Shown here: one piece after another, positions 1 to 9,100 of the stretch
Numbering within the stretch: position 1 is the stretch's first letter
Layout of the letters: each line of letters opens with the position of its first letter
Assembly: GCA_963575745.1 (NCBI GenBank)
Contig: CAUYUJ010001336.1
Coordinates: 410,426 to 474,425, forward strand
DNA from: Prorocentrum cordatum
Taxonomy: Eukaryota; Sar; Dinophyceae; Prorocentrales; Prorocentraceae
DNA length: 64,000 bases
Direction of reading: 5' to 3'
Notes under the pieces: generated by a model
Database searches by the model: none
Told to the model about the DNA's origin: nothing
The model's input: only the letters and a program-made list of their open reading frames with translations
Position numbers and translations under genes: made by a program

Positions 1-81
1 ACGACGTCCTCGAAAACAGAGGTCGGCACTCCCTGCGCTCGGAGTCGCACTGGCGCTCCCGCCTAAGACTTGCCCCTGTGG

Positions 82-309
82 AAGCACGAAGCGGGTCAAA
101 ACTTTCGCAGCGCCGATTTATTTAATCGCTTCGCCATTCCGCCGGCCCATATTGTCGCACCGTTGTGGGCTAGCCGAGTTTTGGGGCCTCTTGGGGGCCG
201 TTTTTGGGGCCTTTTGGGGCCTCTTTTGGGCCTCTTGGGGCGTCTTGGGGGCCTCTTGGGGGCCTCTTAAGCACGAAGCGGGTCAAAACTTTCGTAGCGC
301 CGATTTATT
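82..309. repeat. 41-bp direct repeats around a TTGGGGCC minisatellite
   Basis: Two near-identical 41-bp copies (82-122 and 269-309, one C/T difference, both starting AAGCACGAAGCGGG) enclose about 90 bp of degenerate TTGGGGCC/CTTGGGGGCC repeats. The same TTGG-type minisatellite recurs around 2.8-3.6 kb and 27.3-28.0 kb. The short open frames here are low-complexity readings of the repeat. Confidence 0.8.
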
Positions 310-460
310 ATGCGGTGCACGCGCGCTGATCTAAGGCATGTTTTCCCCAAGAGCACGCTGCGCGGGTCACATGTGCGCCCCGCCGTGCGCGCATGTCAAA
401 AGCATTGAAACCGAGCGGCGTTCTAACAAGGTCAAGGCGCACCGATTCAACTATCAAAAT

Positions 461-532
461 AACAACAAACAATCAATCAATCAGTCAAACAAACAAACAA
501 TCAAAAACAACAACAACAACAACAACAACAAT
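461..532 (+). repeat. CAA/CAAT microsatellite
   Basis: Simple repeat of AAC and AATC units. Apart from this and the similar tract at 1316-1396, no gene-like coding signal is visible between 310 and 1500. Confidence 0.8.
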
Positions 533-1315
533 CATTTTACCCGAACGTGTGGTGTTCTCCCCAGTGCCAGGGTTTTCATACGACACCAGGCAATACCCCC
601 ACTTCGTGGGGGGGCATTACAAGCTCTACCAAATATCCAAACGACTCTTCGCGACCACCCAAACCCAGCTTCCCGCCCTATGACGTTGGGACACTTCACT
701 TCGTGGCGTGCGGACGACCGTGGCTACTACACTGGCGTGGGGTACACACCCACAGAACCCAATGGTTTTTGGAGATTTCGGCGTGCGCGCGCGAAGAAAA
801 AACGAATCTGTCCCGCATGGTATTATTTGACAGGGATGATGGCCCTGGCAGGTGCGCAACCGTTGTCGCAGAAGTTCGAAAAAGTTGCTCGCAAAAGCCC
901 GTTTGACAGAAATGTTTAAAAAGTGTTGGGTTTCCTACGAATCCGCAAGAGCGCGCGGGATGAGATTTTGACATTTTTTTGTTGAAAAACCATTGGTTTT
1001 TTGATGTTTTTATGTTAAAATCGCTCCGAACACTAAGCTTTTGGAAGGATTTCGTCTTGCGCGCGCGAATGTCCACTTTACCTTATTTTTTGCAAGGGAT
1101 TCTTGAAATTTGATTATATTAGAACAAGAAATGTCATTTTATAGTGTTTTTTGCAAGGGAAAGCGGGGGGGAACAAAACAACCGGATCTTGATCACATCG
1201 AATTACCTGAGGCTTCCTCACGAAAATGATGAAAATGTAGCTGCGGCCTAGGCGCGGCGGGGGGGGCGTGCACCAGGGGGCCCAACAATAATTATTCTTT
1301 AGAATTAATAATGTT

Positions 1316-1316
1316 C

Positions 1317-1373
<57 letters not shown>

Positions 1374-1396
1374 AACAACAACAACAACAACAACAG
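1316..1396 (+). repeat. CAA/CGACAA microsatellite
   Basis: Uninterrupted CAA units with an inner run of CGACAA units, purely simple sequence. Confidence 0.85.
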
Positions 1397-1539
1397 AACA
1401 AACCAATCAACACACGTCGCGCTTCAACACAGATGACTGACTTACCCGCGCGAAATAGTCGAAATTGCCTCTACCAAAACTCTAGCCGTTATATCAAATA
1501 AGACCCACACGCTTCTTCGAGCGCACATGTTCCCATCGT

Positions 1540-1670
1540 TCGTATCAGCACCATCGTAATCATCATCGTCGTCAACGTCATCATTGCCATCGTCATCGCC
1601 ATCATCACTGACGCCGTCATCATCGTCATCGCCGATGCCGTCGCCCTTGTCAAGTTTCTGCGCTTCCACT
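1540..1670. repeat. CATCGT trinucleotide-type repeat
   Basis: Degenerate CATCGTCAT units that translate on the minus strand as an Asp-rich run. From 1670 to 2824 I see no gene or recognisable element. Confidence 0.65.
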
Positions 1671-2824
1671 TCCCCATCATCCTCACAAGCATCATCGAAA
1701 CGCGAATCATTGCAGTTACCGTTCCCGCGTAGCGCGGGTTATAAGATGATAGTCAAACTAGCCAGATTGGTTTCGATTGAAGGTCGCGAGAGGGTGAGAA
1801 AAAAAGGATATGGAGACCATTGCGAGTGAGAGTATTGGCCGCGCTCCTGTGGAACTCTAACCACAGACATAGACATTCAAGCGTTGCCCTGGCACCCCCG
1901 AGGCGACCGGTGGCGAGGACGCCTTCATCAACATCAAGTACATGGCGCCGCCTCCGCCTTGCGAGTTTTTCCCACGGGGTAGCCCAGATTTGCTGCGCAG
2001 GGATACCTATGGCACGCATCAGTTTGAGCACAGTTTCACATGGACCCATGGATAAGCAGGGAGTTGAGTTGACCTTGGCTATGCATTGAGCAGATATTGT
2101 CGGCTTCTGGTGCATTGCTTGAGGCGATGCCGAAGTCGAATGCGAAAGTCGAACGGAACGCATTTTTAATATCGCAAGAAATTTGGGAGAGAAGTGGTTT
2201 GCGGGACAGCGCAAATAAGCTGACAGATGCGCCGTGGGACGCCGATCCGAAAATAGGACGAGTTTGTTGCGAGACGTTGTAGGCAAGTTGCTAGAGTTGG
2301 ATGTAAAGTATTACGATTGAGTTGGATATGACAGCATGCAGGGTAGCATGATGCGAACACGATCCAAAAGGTTTAATGTAGCATCGGATGCAAAGTTTGA
2401 AAAGAGCGTATTGCGAGATAGTCCAAGTCATGTTCGAAATAAGTTCTTGATTCTTCACCTATCTCCACCAGCCGATCCAATAAGAGACCAAGCGAGTTGC
2501 TTTGATCAGACGAAGGCGACGATGTTGACGACTAGGATTGCGACTACGACCACGACGAATTGACTACGACTACGAGGGGGAACTATTCAGGGAACGACAG
2601 TCAACGACTCAACCAGTGCAGCCACACTCCGTGTGCGTTCGATGCGTGGCGTCCGCGTCGTTACGTGCGTTTCGCGGCTCCTCGTGGCTGTCCTGGTGGA
2701 GTGGTTGCTTGTCGTTGCCTGCGGTGCCTGTTTTACGTCGTGCGTACGTGGGGCCGCCTTCGACGCCGATGGCGACGCCGCCTCCGACGCCGACGACGAC
2801 GACGACGACAGGAGGCAAACAAAT

Positions 2825-3199
2825 TGAGCGTCTTGGATGCCTCTTGGGACCTTACTGCCATCTTGGAGGCCTCTTGGGCCCTCTTGGGGCTCACTTGGAG
2901 CTCTCTTGGGGCCCTCTTGGAGGCCGTGGGGGCCATCTTGGAGGCCGTCGATCGAAAGAGGTGGGGTACTCCAGTGCGGTCCTCCTGTCTGGGCCCGAAA
3001 TTACGAGGGTTGGCCTAGTGGGTTCTCTTAGGGGGCTCTTGGGGCGGTCTTGGGCGCTCTTTTGGCGGCGTCTTGGACCCCTCTTGGGGCCATCCTTAAG
3101 CCATCTTGAGGCTTCAAGGGCCCATCGGAAAAGGCAAGGGGAGAAGGCGAATAATCAGCGTGAAAAACACACACACACACACCCACACACCCCCACACC

Positions 3200-3258
<59 letters not shown>

Positions 3259-3760
3259 ATACACAACTCACACAACACACACACACACAACACACGCACA
3301 CACAACACACACACAACACACACACACAACACACACACAACACACACACACAACACACAACACACACAACACACACACACACACACTTGGTGCTGGCGTC
3401 GTGATCACGCATGCAGCGGCGCGGCGAAGACAGTCGGGCAAGAGAGCGATGTGGGCCGGCCCAGGGGCCGCTCTGGGGCGATCTTCGGGGCTCTCGGAGG
3501 CACACTAGTATAGAGGCTATATTGAAGCACCTTGGAGGCCATCCTGGGCTCTCCGGGGCCCTCTTGGTTGGAGCCACCCGGTGCCAAAAAAGACCCCCTT
3601 GGCACCTCGCGGAAGGAGGGGGGGTCCAGACCCAGGGTGGGAGGGGGGGGGTAGGGGGAGGGGGGAACCCCTCCCCGAAGGGGGCAAAGGGAGCTAACAG
3701 AACAAGCTCGTTAGATTGCAGACCACTCACGTCCAAAAAACTGGTGGAATTAGTTTATCC
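2825..3760 (+). repeat. Composite TTGG-type repeat, copy I
   Basis: A long degenerate TCTTGGGGCC-type minisatellite. It has internal landmarks shared in the same order with 27.35-28.15 kb: a CGATCGATC-containing segment (about 2945), a CCATCGGAA segment (about 3120), a hairpin with arms GGGGAGGGG/CCCCTCCCC (about 3655-3685) and a CTGGTGG..ATT tail (about 3740). It is interrupted by a long CA microsatellite. This looks like a dispersed non-coding repeat family, not a gene; open frames in it are Leu/Gly/Trp or Arg/Pro low complexity. Confidence 0.6.
3169..3386 (+). repeat. CA microsatellite with CAACA interruptions
   Basis: About 220 bp of CA dinucleotides, giving His/Thr frames on + and Cys/Val frames on -. 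The tract splits composite TTGG repeat copy I. Confidence 0.95.
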
Positions 3761-5870
3761 TCCTCTCTCTTCTGTTTCCTCCTCCCTTGGTCCGTCATTG
3801 GTGCGTGATTGGCTTCGGCCAGCCCCGCGCGTTTTCGCATATTTGCCGCTGGCCTCCACGCTTTCCCATCTGCCCCCGCGTTCTTTTCAGCACGGGCGCT
3901 TGCCAAAATACGTGGTCGATTTCACCCTGTGGGGGATGCCTTGGTCGGCGTTTCGGAAAAAGAGTTCCAATTTCGGCTAGCTGTGGGGCCCCAGGGGCGT
4001 CGGAAACCATCGTGTTCCCCACTCGGCCCTCCGAAAGCCGCCGATGTCGAACGTTATTGTCCGTGTGCGTATGCGTTGAGGTGCCTCCATCCCTTTCCAT
4101 GTCCTTTCGCCAAACAAGCTTGCCATGAGAAAGGGAAGGGCGCTCCAAGTGAAAAGGCCAGGAAGCAGATCGGGAACTAGCTCGAGAAGACGGCTGCAAC
4201 GCCCTCCACAGAAAATGATGGCCTCCTCGTCATCTTCCTGGTCCTTCTCTTTGAGGTCCCCGCAGACGTTTCGAGGTCCCGCCAGGCGACTCGAATAAGA
4301 GCCGGCGTTGCGGGGTCATGCATCGTGAGATGTTGTGGGCGATGGTGCTTGACAGGGGTTGGTGGTGCTCTGCTGTTTAAAGAATGGCGTTACGCACTGA
4401 ATCGCTCCAACATGAAGGTTCAAGCCAAACACCAGTTTGGAGAAGGCACTCCCGCTGGTGTCAAATCCGGTCGACAGAGTCAGCATGCATGCAAACAGTT
4501 CAGCCACGTACTTCTCTGCTGGTCTCTGTCCTCCCATGAATCGTACACCTTTCGAGGCACATGCGTGGTAGAGAGCCTCCAGGAGTGATTTGTGGCGTTG
4601 TTGCTGTTGTTGTTGTACATCCCTTGCCAAATCTGCATTCCGGTCGCATTGAATGTGTTGGGCCCTCTCTGACGGGACGCAGGTGCGCCTTGCTTGCATT
4701 CACATTATCCTCAGGCGGAATCCAATATTATTCGGACATGCGGGGGGCCAGTTCCGCTTCGTAATTGTTGACCGTCAGGGTCATTTTTGGGGGCTTCACG
4801 AAGCAGCACGATGTACAAACAACGGGTTCCATGGAACGAGAAAGCTCTGAGCGTCTAGGGCTCTCGAGACTGGGCACCGAACAACTATGAGCCACTCGTT
4901 GGCTATTCGATGGCCTTGAAGCTGGACGTGAATTTGCTGATGAGCTTGTGCAGGGCCAAGGCGCCCAGCGGCGAACAGCTAAAGAAGGCGAACCTACAGA
5001 TCGGCTCTACTGCTATTTCAAGTGCACGGGTGCACTTGCCGACTACGATTGGCGCGCTAGCTTACGAGCGCATGTGACAGATGCCCAGGAGCAGGTTCGA
5101 GAAACAGACAAGCCATTCGAGGTCGAGAAGTCGAAGGCCAAGCCGTTGCAGGAGTTATTCGCAATGCTAGAACATCACATCGACGCAGACACATTGGCAA
5201 ACGTTTGCGTCGTCATGGGCCAGATGTCGTTGTCGTTTCCCGAAAACCCCTCCACCACTGCATCAAGTTATGATGTCCGTGTAAGACGGTTAGGCACGTG
5301 TGCATGTGCAACGTGTGCCTCGCCGTGGTTGGCAATCGGGCTGCTCCTAGAACAATGCGAACATTGAAGGCACGCCACTGTCTTTCATTCGAGGAGTCTG
5401 GTTTGCGTTTCGGGTACGACCACCCGCGATATTCACAGCAGCACCTCGAGACTCCGAAGGAGACGACTTTTGCGGCGACGCTGAGCTGTGGCTCGAGTCG
5501 TTGGCATTGCCAGATTGCCAGGGGCCTTTTGGGCCTTTTGGACTCTCACCGTGGTTCGCAAAACTAGTATGATCTAACAGGGGATGCTTTGTGGGTCTAG
5601 CGAGGCTTGGGCGCACAAGTTCGTACTTGTTGCAGGTGTGTTTGCCACGGTTCCTCCCATTTCATGTCTTACCCCCCCACACGGGGGCTTTTCTTTCCGC
5701 CCATTCTCGCCCATCTTACCCCCCCCCCCACCTAACCCCAGCCTCCTTCCTCGCCACATCCTTCTCACTCCACGTCTTGCTTTCCTCGATTGCTAAATCC
5801 ATCTAAATCCATCCTTGCTCAATGGATGATCGATGTTGTATGGCGCTCGAGGCTAACCATGGCAGTCTGC
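3761..5870. other. No recognisable gene or element
   Basis: I read all frames of this stretch and saw no conserved motif, RNA gene or transposon remnant. The longest open frame (4948-5367, 139 codons on +) has ordinary amino-acid composition but nothing I recognise. Confidence 0.5.
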
Positions 5871-5874
5871 TCGC

Positions 5875-6150
5875 GGCGATTCGGGCCGCCTTCTTCACCT
5901 CCCTCTCCCGCCTCACCTCGTTCTCGTCTGCCCCCGATCCTCCATCATGTTTCTCCTCGCCTTAGTCTTCTTACGACCGCACGTCTCGGCAGCACTCCTC
6001 CCACTTGTGTCTCCTTCTCTGCCCGTCTCCTCCTCCTTCTCCTCGTCCGTTCTGCGCCAGTCTGTTGCAACCGCGCCTGTCCCCATCTCCCTCCTACACA
6101 TCCTACTCCTCATCCTCTGTCCTTCTCCGCCTCTTGCGACCATATGATGC
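5875..6150 (+). repeat. Pyrimidine-rich (CTC/TCC) tract
   Basis: Strongly C/T-biased sequence with degenerate CTCCTC units, non-coding in appearance, leading into the CAT microsatellite that holds the Ngaro/PAT-type insertion. Confidence 0.6.
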
Positions 6151-6167
6151 GACAGCGCCCTTCCCCC

Positions 6168-6273
6168 CTCATTATCATCATCATCATCATAATCATCATC
6201 AGCATCAGCAGCATCATCACAGTCATCCTCGTCACGATAATCATCAGTATCATCCTCATCACCATCATCATCG
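6168..6273 (+). repeat. CAT/ATC microsatellite, left half of the insertion target
   Basis: ATC/CAT trinucleotides run up to the first base of repeat A1. The same trinucleotide type resumes at 16770, directly after B2, so the large retroelement split one microsatellite. No clear target-site duplication is visible, as expected for tyrosine-recombinase integration. Confidence 0.8.
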
Positions 6274-6328
6274 TGCCTCTTCTATTCTCTGTGAGCAAGC
6301 TCCTGCTGTCTCCGCAGCTTCTCTGCCC
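6274..6328 (+). repeat. Split direct repeat A1
   Basis: Begins TGCCTCTTCTATTCTC and is identical over 55 bp to A2 at 16523-16577. It marks the left end of the element; the bases before it are microsatellite. Confidence 0.9.
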
Positions 6329-6363
6329 AAGTGCCCCCCGTCGGCCGCGCGTGCGGGCGCCTT

Positions 6364-6888
6364 ATGCAGGTGGTCGCACAAGCGGCTCTCCAGGGCGCTG
6401 GGGAGATTTTGTTCAGGGGGCTGCGGGCCGCGCTCTACGAGCGGCTCGTGGCTGCCCCCCTCTCTGTGCTTCAGGACCAGGGGCCTCCATCGCCTGCCTG
6501 GTCCATCCAGCAGGCGGACTCGTCCGAGGGTGAGGGGGCCTCCTGCCCTCTCCCTTCGGCGGGTTCCACCTGCCCCACCGTCTGCCTCGGGCTGGCGGTG
6601 GACCTGAGCGGCGGGGTCTCTCCCTGGCTGCTCAGCACGGTCGCCGCCCTCCTCTGGGTGACGGCCGCCTGCAGCGCCTGCGCGGGCTGCTGCCTCGGGC
6701 TGCTGGGCCCGTACGTGTGGCGGAGGCTCTGGCCCTCCGCCTGGCCGCGCGGCGCGGTTCCTGCTTCACCTGAGCAGGACCGCCGTGCGGCGCGAGCGCT
6801 GGCCTACGGGGTTCCGCCTCGACCTCAAGCGCTCGAGCGGGCAGACGCCCAGCGTGCGGGCGGCGGCGTCCACGACGGCGCCCACTGA
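6364..6888 (+). CDS. Small predicted membrane protein, ORF1 of the Ngaro/PAT-type element
   Basis: The first ATG of the frame is at 6364, giving 174 codons; an upstream GTG at 6331 is unlikely to be used in a eukaryote. The N-terminal third is amphipathic and helical (Ala/Leu/Arg, with QVVAQAALQGAGEILFRG at the start). The middle is Ser/Pro-rich. About residues 78-125 hold one or two hydrophobic Leu/Val/Ala/Cys segments followed by an Arg/Trp-rich stop-transfer-like stretch and a polar tail. Its TGA overlaps the gag ATG in the pentamer TGATG, which suggests coupled termination-reinitiation. I know no family for it; an accessory membrane or envelope-like role is only inference. It could be chance, but the exact junction with gag and the hydrophobic pattern favour a real gene. 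Confidence 0.5.
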   Translation: MQVVAQAALQGAGEILFRGLRAALYERLVAAPLSVLQDQGPPSPAWSIQQADSSEGEGASCPLPSAGSTCPTVCLGLAVDLSGGVSPWLLSTVAALLWVTAACSACAGCCLGLLGPYVWRRLWPSAWPRGAVPASPEQDRRAARALAYGVPPRPQALERADAQRAGGGVHDGAH

Positions 6889-8828
6889 TGGCGGAGCTGC
6901 CACCAGTTGGCGGAGGGCCCCTTTGGCCCGAGCTCTACCCTTTCGCTGCGCCCACGGCGCGCGACTACGCACGATGGCGCCTAGACGACGGCGACACCAG
7001 CTGGGCGGCTATCCCCCTCGCCTCTCGAGAAGGGGGCATCCTGCTGGCCCTGCCTGGTGCCTTTCGCTCTACAGCGGAGCTCGAGGCTGCCGAGGCGGAT
7101 GGCTTTGCTGGGATGATAGGCCCCTTCCAGCTAGTGGACGTCCAGCTCCAGGGGGCCGCTTCACGGCCGCTCGCCACTACCGCATCCGTCCTCGTTATAG
7201 ATATCGAGGTTGCCGAGCTCGAGCTCGAGTCGCTGTACCCTCTAGAGGTCGGCGACGACGCAGGCATCGTTCCCTTCGCCGAGGTGCGCAGCCGCGTCTA
7301 TTGGCCGCATCCTTCGGGGGTTCGGGTGCTTCGCGAGGGCTACGCTCGTTTGCACGGCGCCCCGCCTACCGCAGGGGAAGAGCCTCTCCCAGGGGCCGAT
7401 CGGGCTACCCCCTACCACTCTGCCGACGAGATGGAGGAGCCCGAGGGGTTCGCGGCCGACGGGGAAGCCGACCGCGCGGCCCCAAGTGCGCGAGCCCCCG
7501 CGGTCGCTGGAGCGCCGCGCGGCCCGCCCGCCAAGCGCGCTGGCGCCGCCGCGCCGCCACGGGTCGCGGGTCCTGCTCCGATTGCTCCTGGTGCTCCTGC
7601 GGCGTCTCTGGACGACGGGGCTCCCATGACCCGCGCCGAGGTAGCTGCCGAAATGCGCGCCTTGCTTGCAGCCCACGCGGCCTCCACGATGGTCGGCGGA
7701 CCCGAACCGCTGGGCCCCGCTCCGGCTGCCCGGAGCGCTCGGCCCGAGGTGCCTCAGCTTTTCAGCGACGAGGCGGCGCGCCTCGGGCTGGATCCTGCGG
7801 GGATCGAGGCCGTCTTGTCCCACGCGCCCGTGGCCCCACATCGGGTCTCCGCGCGCCCCAAGGGACCCACCTCCGCGCTGGTCTCGGCGTGGGAGAAGGC
7901 GCGCTCTCTTGCTGTCCCTCGGGCCCCTTCGTCCGCTTTCGGACCGATGGGCCCCCCGCCGCCGCCTGGGCTAGCCCATCCCGCTGCGGTCGACGGCTTT
8001 GCCGAGGCGGGCGGCGCCGACGGGTTAGAGCCGCCCCTTGCGGCCAATCCGACGGACTTCAGCCTCATGCTTCAGTGCCTGCACCAGTCCCTTTCCTTGC
8101 AGCAGGGGCGGGGCCATCGCCCAGCCTTCCACCCGCTTCTGGGGACCCTGAGCGACCAAGCTCAAACTCCGCCCGCGACCTCGGGCGACCCCGCGCACGC
8201 ATCGGCTCAGATGGGGGGAATCGCTCGGAGGCGCGAGTGGCAGCAAGCGCTGATGCAGCACGGCCCCGACGTGCGAGGACTGATGAAGGAGAATTTGGCC
8301 CGCGTTCTGGGCGTGGAAGTCAGCGCCGTGACCCCCATGGCCATGCATCAGTACTTTCGCGAGCACAGCCCCCTCGGGGCTCAGCCGTCGACGCACGAGT
8401 TGTTGACGCATTTTGCCTTCCTCAGCGCCGAGCTGTGGCGGGCCTGCGAGGAGGGCAACCCCGAGAGGGTCCAGACCTTGCTGACTTGCCAGTGCATGTT
8501 CATCGACCAGTTGGCGGGGGACCGCGGCTACCTCGAGGCCGCTTGGTTCCTCACGGGGCTGGAGCCTCCCCCGTGTCGCGTGACCAGTCGTCACACGGAG
8601 CGCGAGGCCCAGACCCCGTTTTCACCCCTAGTGGATCCTCGCTGGCTGTCGGCGCAGGGCGAATACATGAAGGAGCTGCAAGCATTTCGGGCGCGCCTCG
8701 ACGCCGAGCGCGCCGTCGCGCTCCCCAAGCATCCACCTCATCAGCCCAAGCAGCCCAAGGTCTCAAAGCCCCCCTTCAAGTCTCAGGGTGCTCCCAAGGC
8801 CCCGAAGGCGGTGCCCAAGAAGGACTGA
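6888..8828 (+). CDS. gag: Gag-like protein of the Ngaro/PAT-type element
   Basis: 646 codons with normal protein composition, unlike the Arg-rich frame that overlaps it. Residues 1-160 look globular (Trp, Tyr and acidic residues). Residues 160-250 are an Ala/Pro linker. About residues 270-300 and 385-610 form the conserved-looking second half, including a Trp-containing segment YLEAAWFLTG and a following WLSAQGEYMKELQAF helix. The last 40 residues are Lys/Pro-rich and could bind RNA. No CCHC zinc knuckle is present, which is common for DIRS-order gag. It starts inside the stop codon of ORF1. Pol lies in the -1 frame relative to gag, and that frame is open through the whole gene, so a -1 frameshift could fuse the two; internal initiation at 9101 is the alternative. 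Assignment rests on position and architecture, not on a searched match. Confidence 0.75.
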   Translation: MAELPPVGGGPLWPELYPFAAPTARDYARWRLDDGDTSWAAIPLASREGGILLALPGAFRSTAELEAAEADGFAGMIGPFQLVDVQLQGAASRPLATTASVLVIDIEVAELELESLYPLEVGDDAGIVPFAEVRSRVYWPHPSGVRVLREGYARLHGAPPTAGEEPLPGADRATPYHSADEMEEPEGFAADGEADRAAPSARAPAVAGAPRGPPAKRAGAAAPPRVAGPAPIAPGAPAASLDDGAPMTRAEVAAEMRALLAAHAASTMVGGPEPLGPAPAARSARPEVPQLFSDEAARLGLDPAGIEAVLSHAPVAPHRVSARPKGPTSALVSAWEKARSLAVPRAPSSAFGPMGPPPPPGLAHPAAVDGFAEAGGADGLEPPLAANPTDFSLMLQCLHQSLSLQQGRGHRPAFHPLLGTLSDQAQTPPATSGDPAHASAQMGGIARRREWQQALMQHGPDVRGLMKENLARVLGVEVSAVTPMAMHQYFREHSPLGAQPSTHELLTHFAFLSAELWRACEEGNPERVQTLLTCQCMFIDQLAGDRGYLEAAWFLTGLEPPPCRVTSRHTEREAQTPFSPLVDPRWLSAQGEYMKELQAFRARLDAERAVALPKHPPHQPKQPKVSKPPFKSQGAPKAPKAVPKKD

Positions 8829-8954
8829 AGATGCCCTTGGCGCCCGCCTTCTTGGAGGGGGGGCCTTCGCGTGGCCGGGGTACGCCGCCGCAGACAGTCT
8901 GCACCGACGCTGCTACGGCTGCTAGGCGTGTTTGGGCGCAGCGAGGGCGTGAGG

Positions 8955-9016
8955 GTAGGAATGCGCTCCTCCAGCGATGCTGTTGCGGCCCCGCAGGGAG
9001 GAGTACGTTCCGCCAC
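8955..9016 (+). repeat. Dispersed ~62-bp repeat, copy 1 (gag-pol gap)
   Basis: Shares a 36-bp identical core (8963-8998) and a similar flank with 14192-14253 inside pol. The two copies lie in different reading frames relative to pol, so the similarity is at DNA level, not protein level. Both start GTAGG and have GCAG 42 bp later. Confidence 0.85.
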
Positions 9017-9100
9017 CACGCCCCTCGCTCTGCTCCGAACCGCCCCTCGGATCCATTCGGCCATTTTGGCCGTCACCTGCCTCAGTCGAGCGCTCCCCCC

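Noticed and set aside
2538-3404. 288-codon open frame on +
   Set aside because: Runs through the TTGG minisatellite and CA microsatellite; no domain.
6785-9100. N-terminal 770 codons of the single 3189-codon open frame
   Set aside because: It overlaps gag in another frame, starts at GTG and is Arg/Gly/Pro-rich shadow sequence; gag composition is far more protein-like, so pol is started at 9101.
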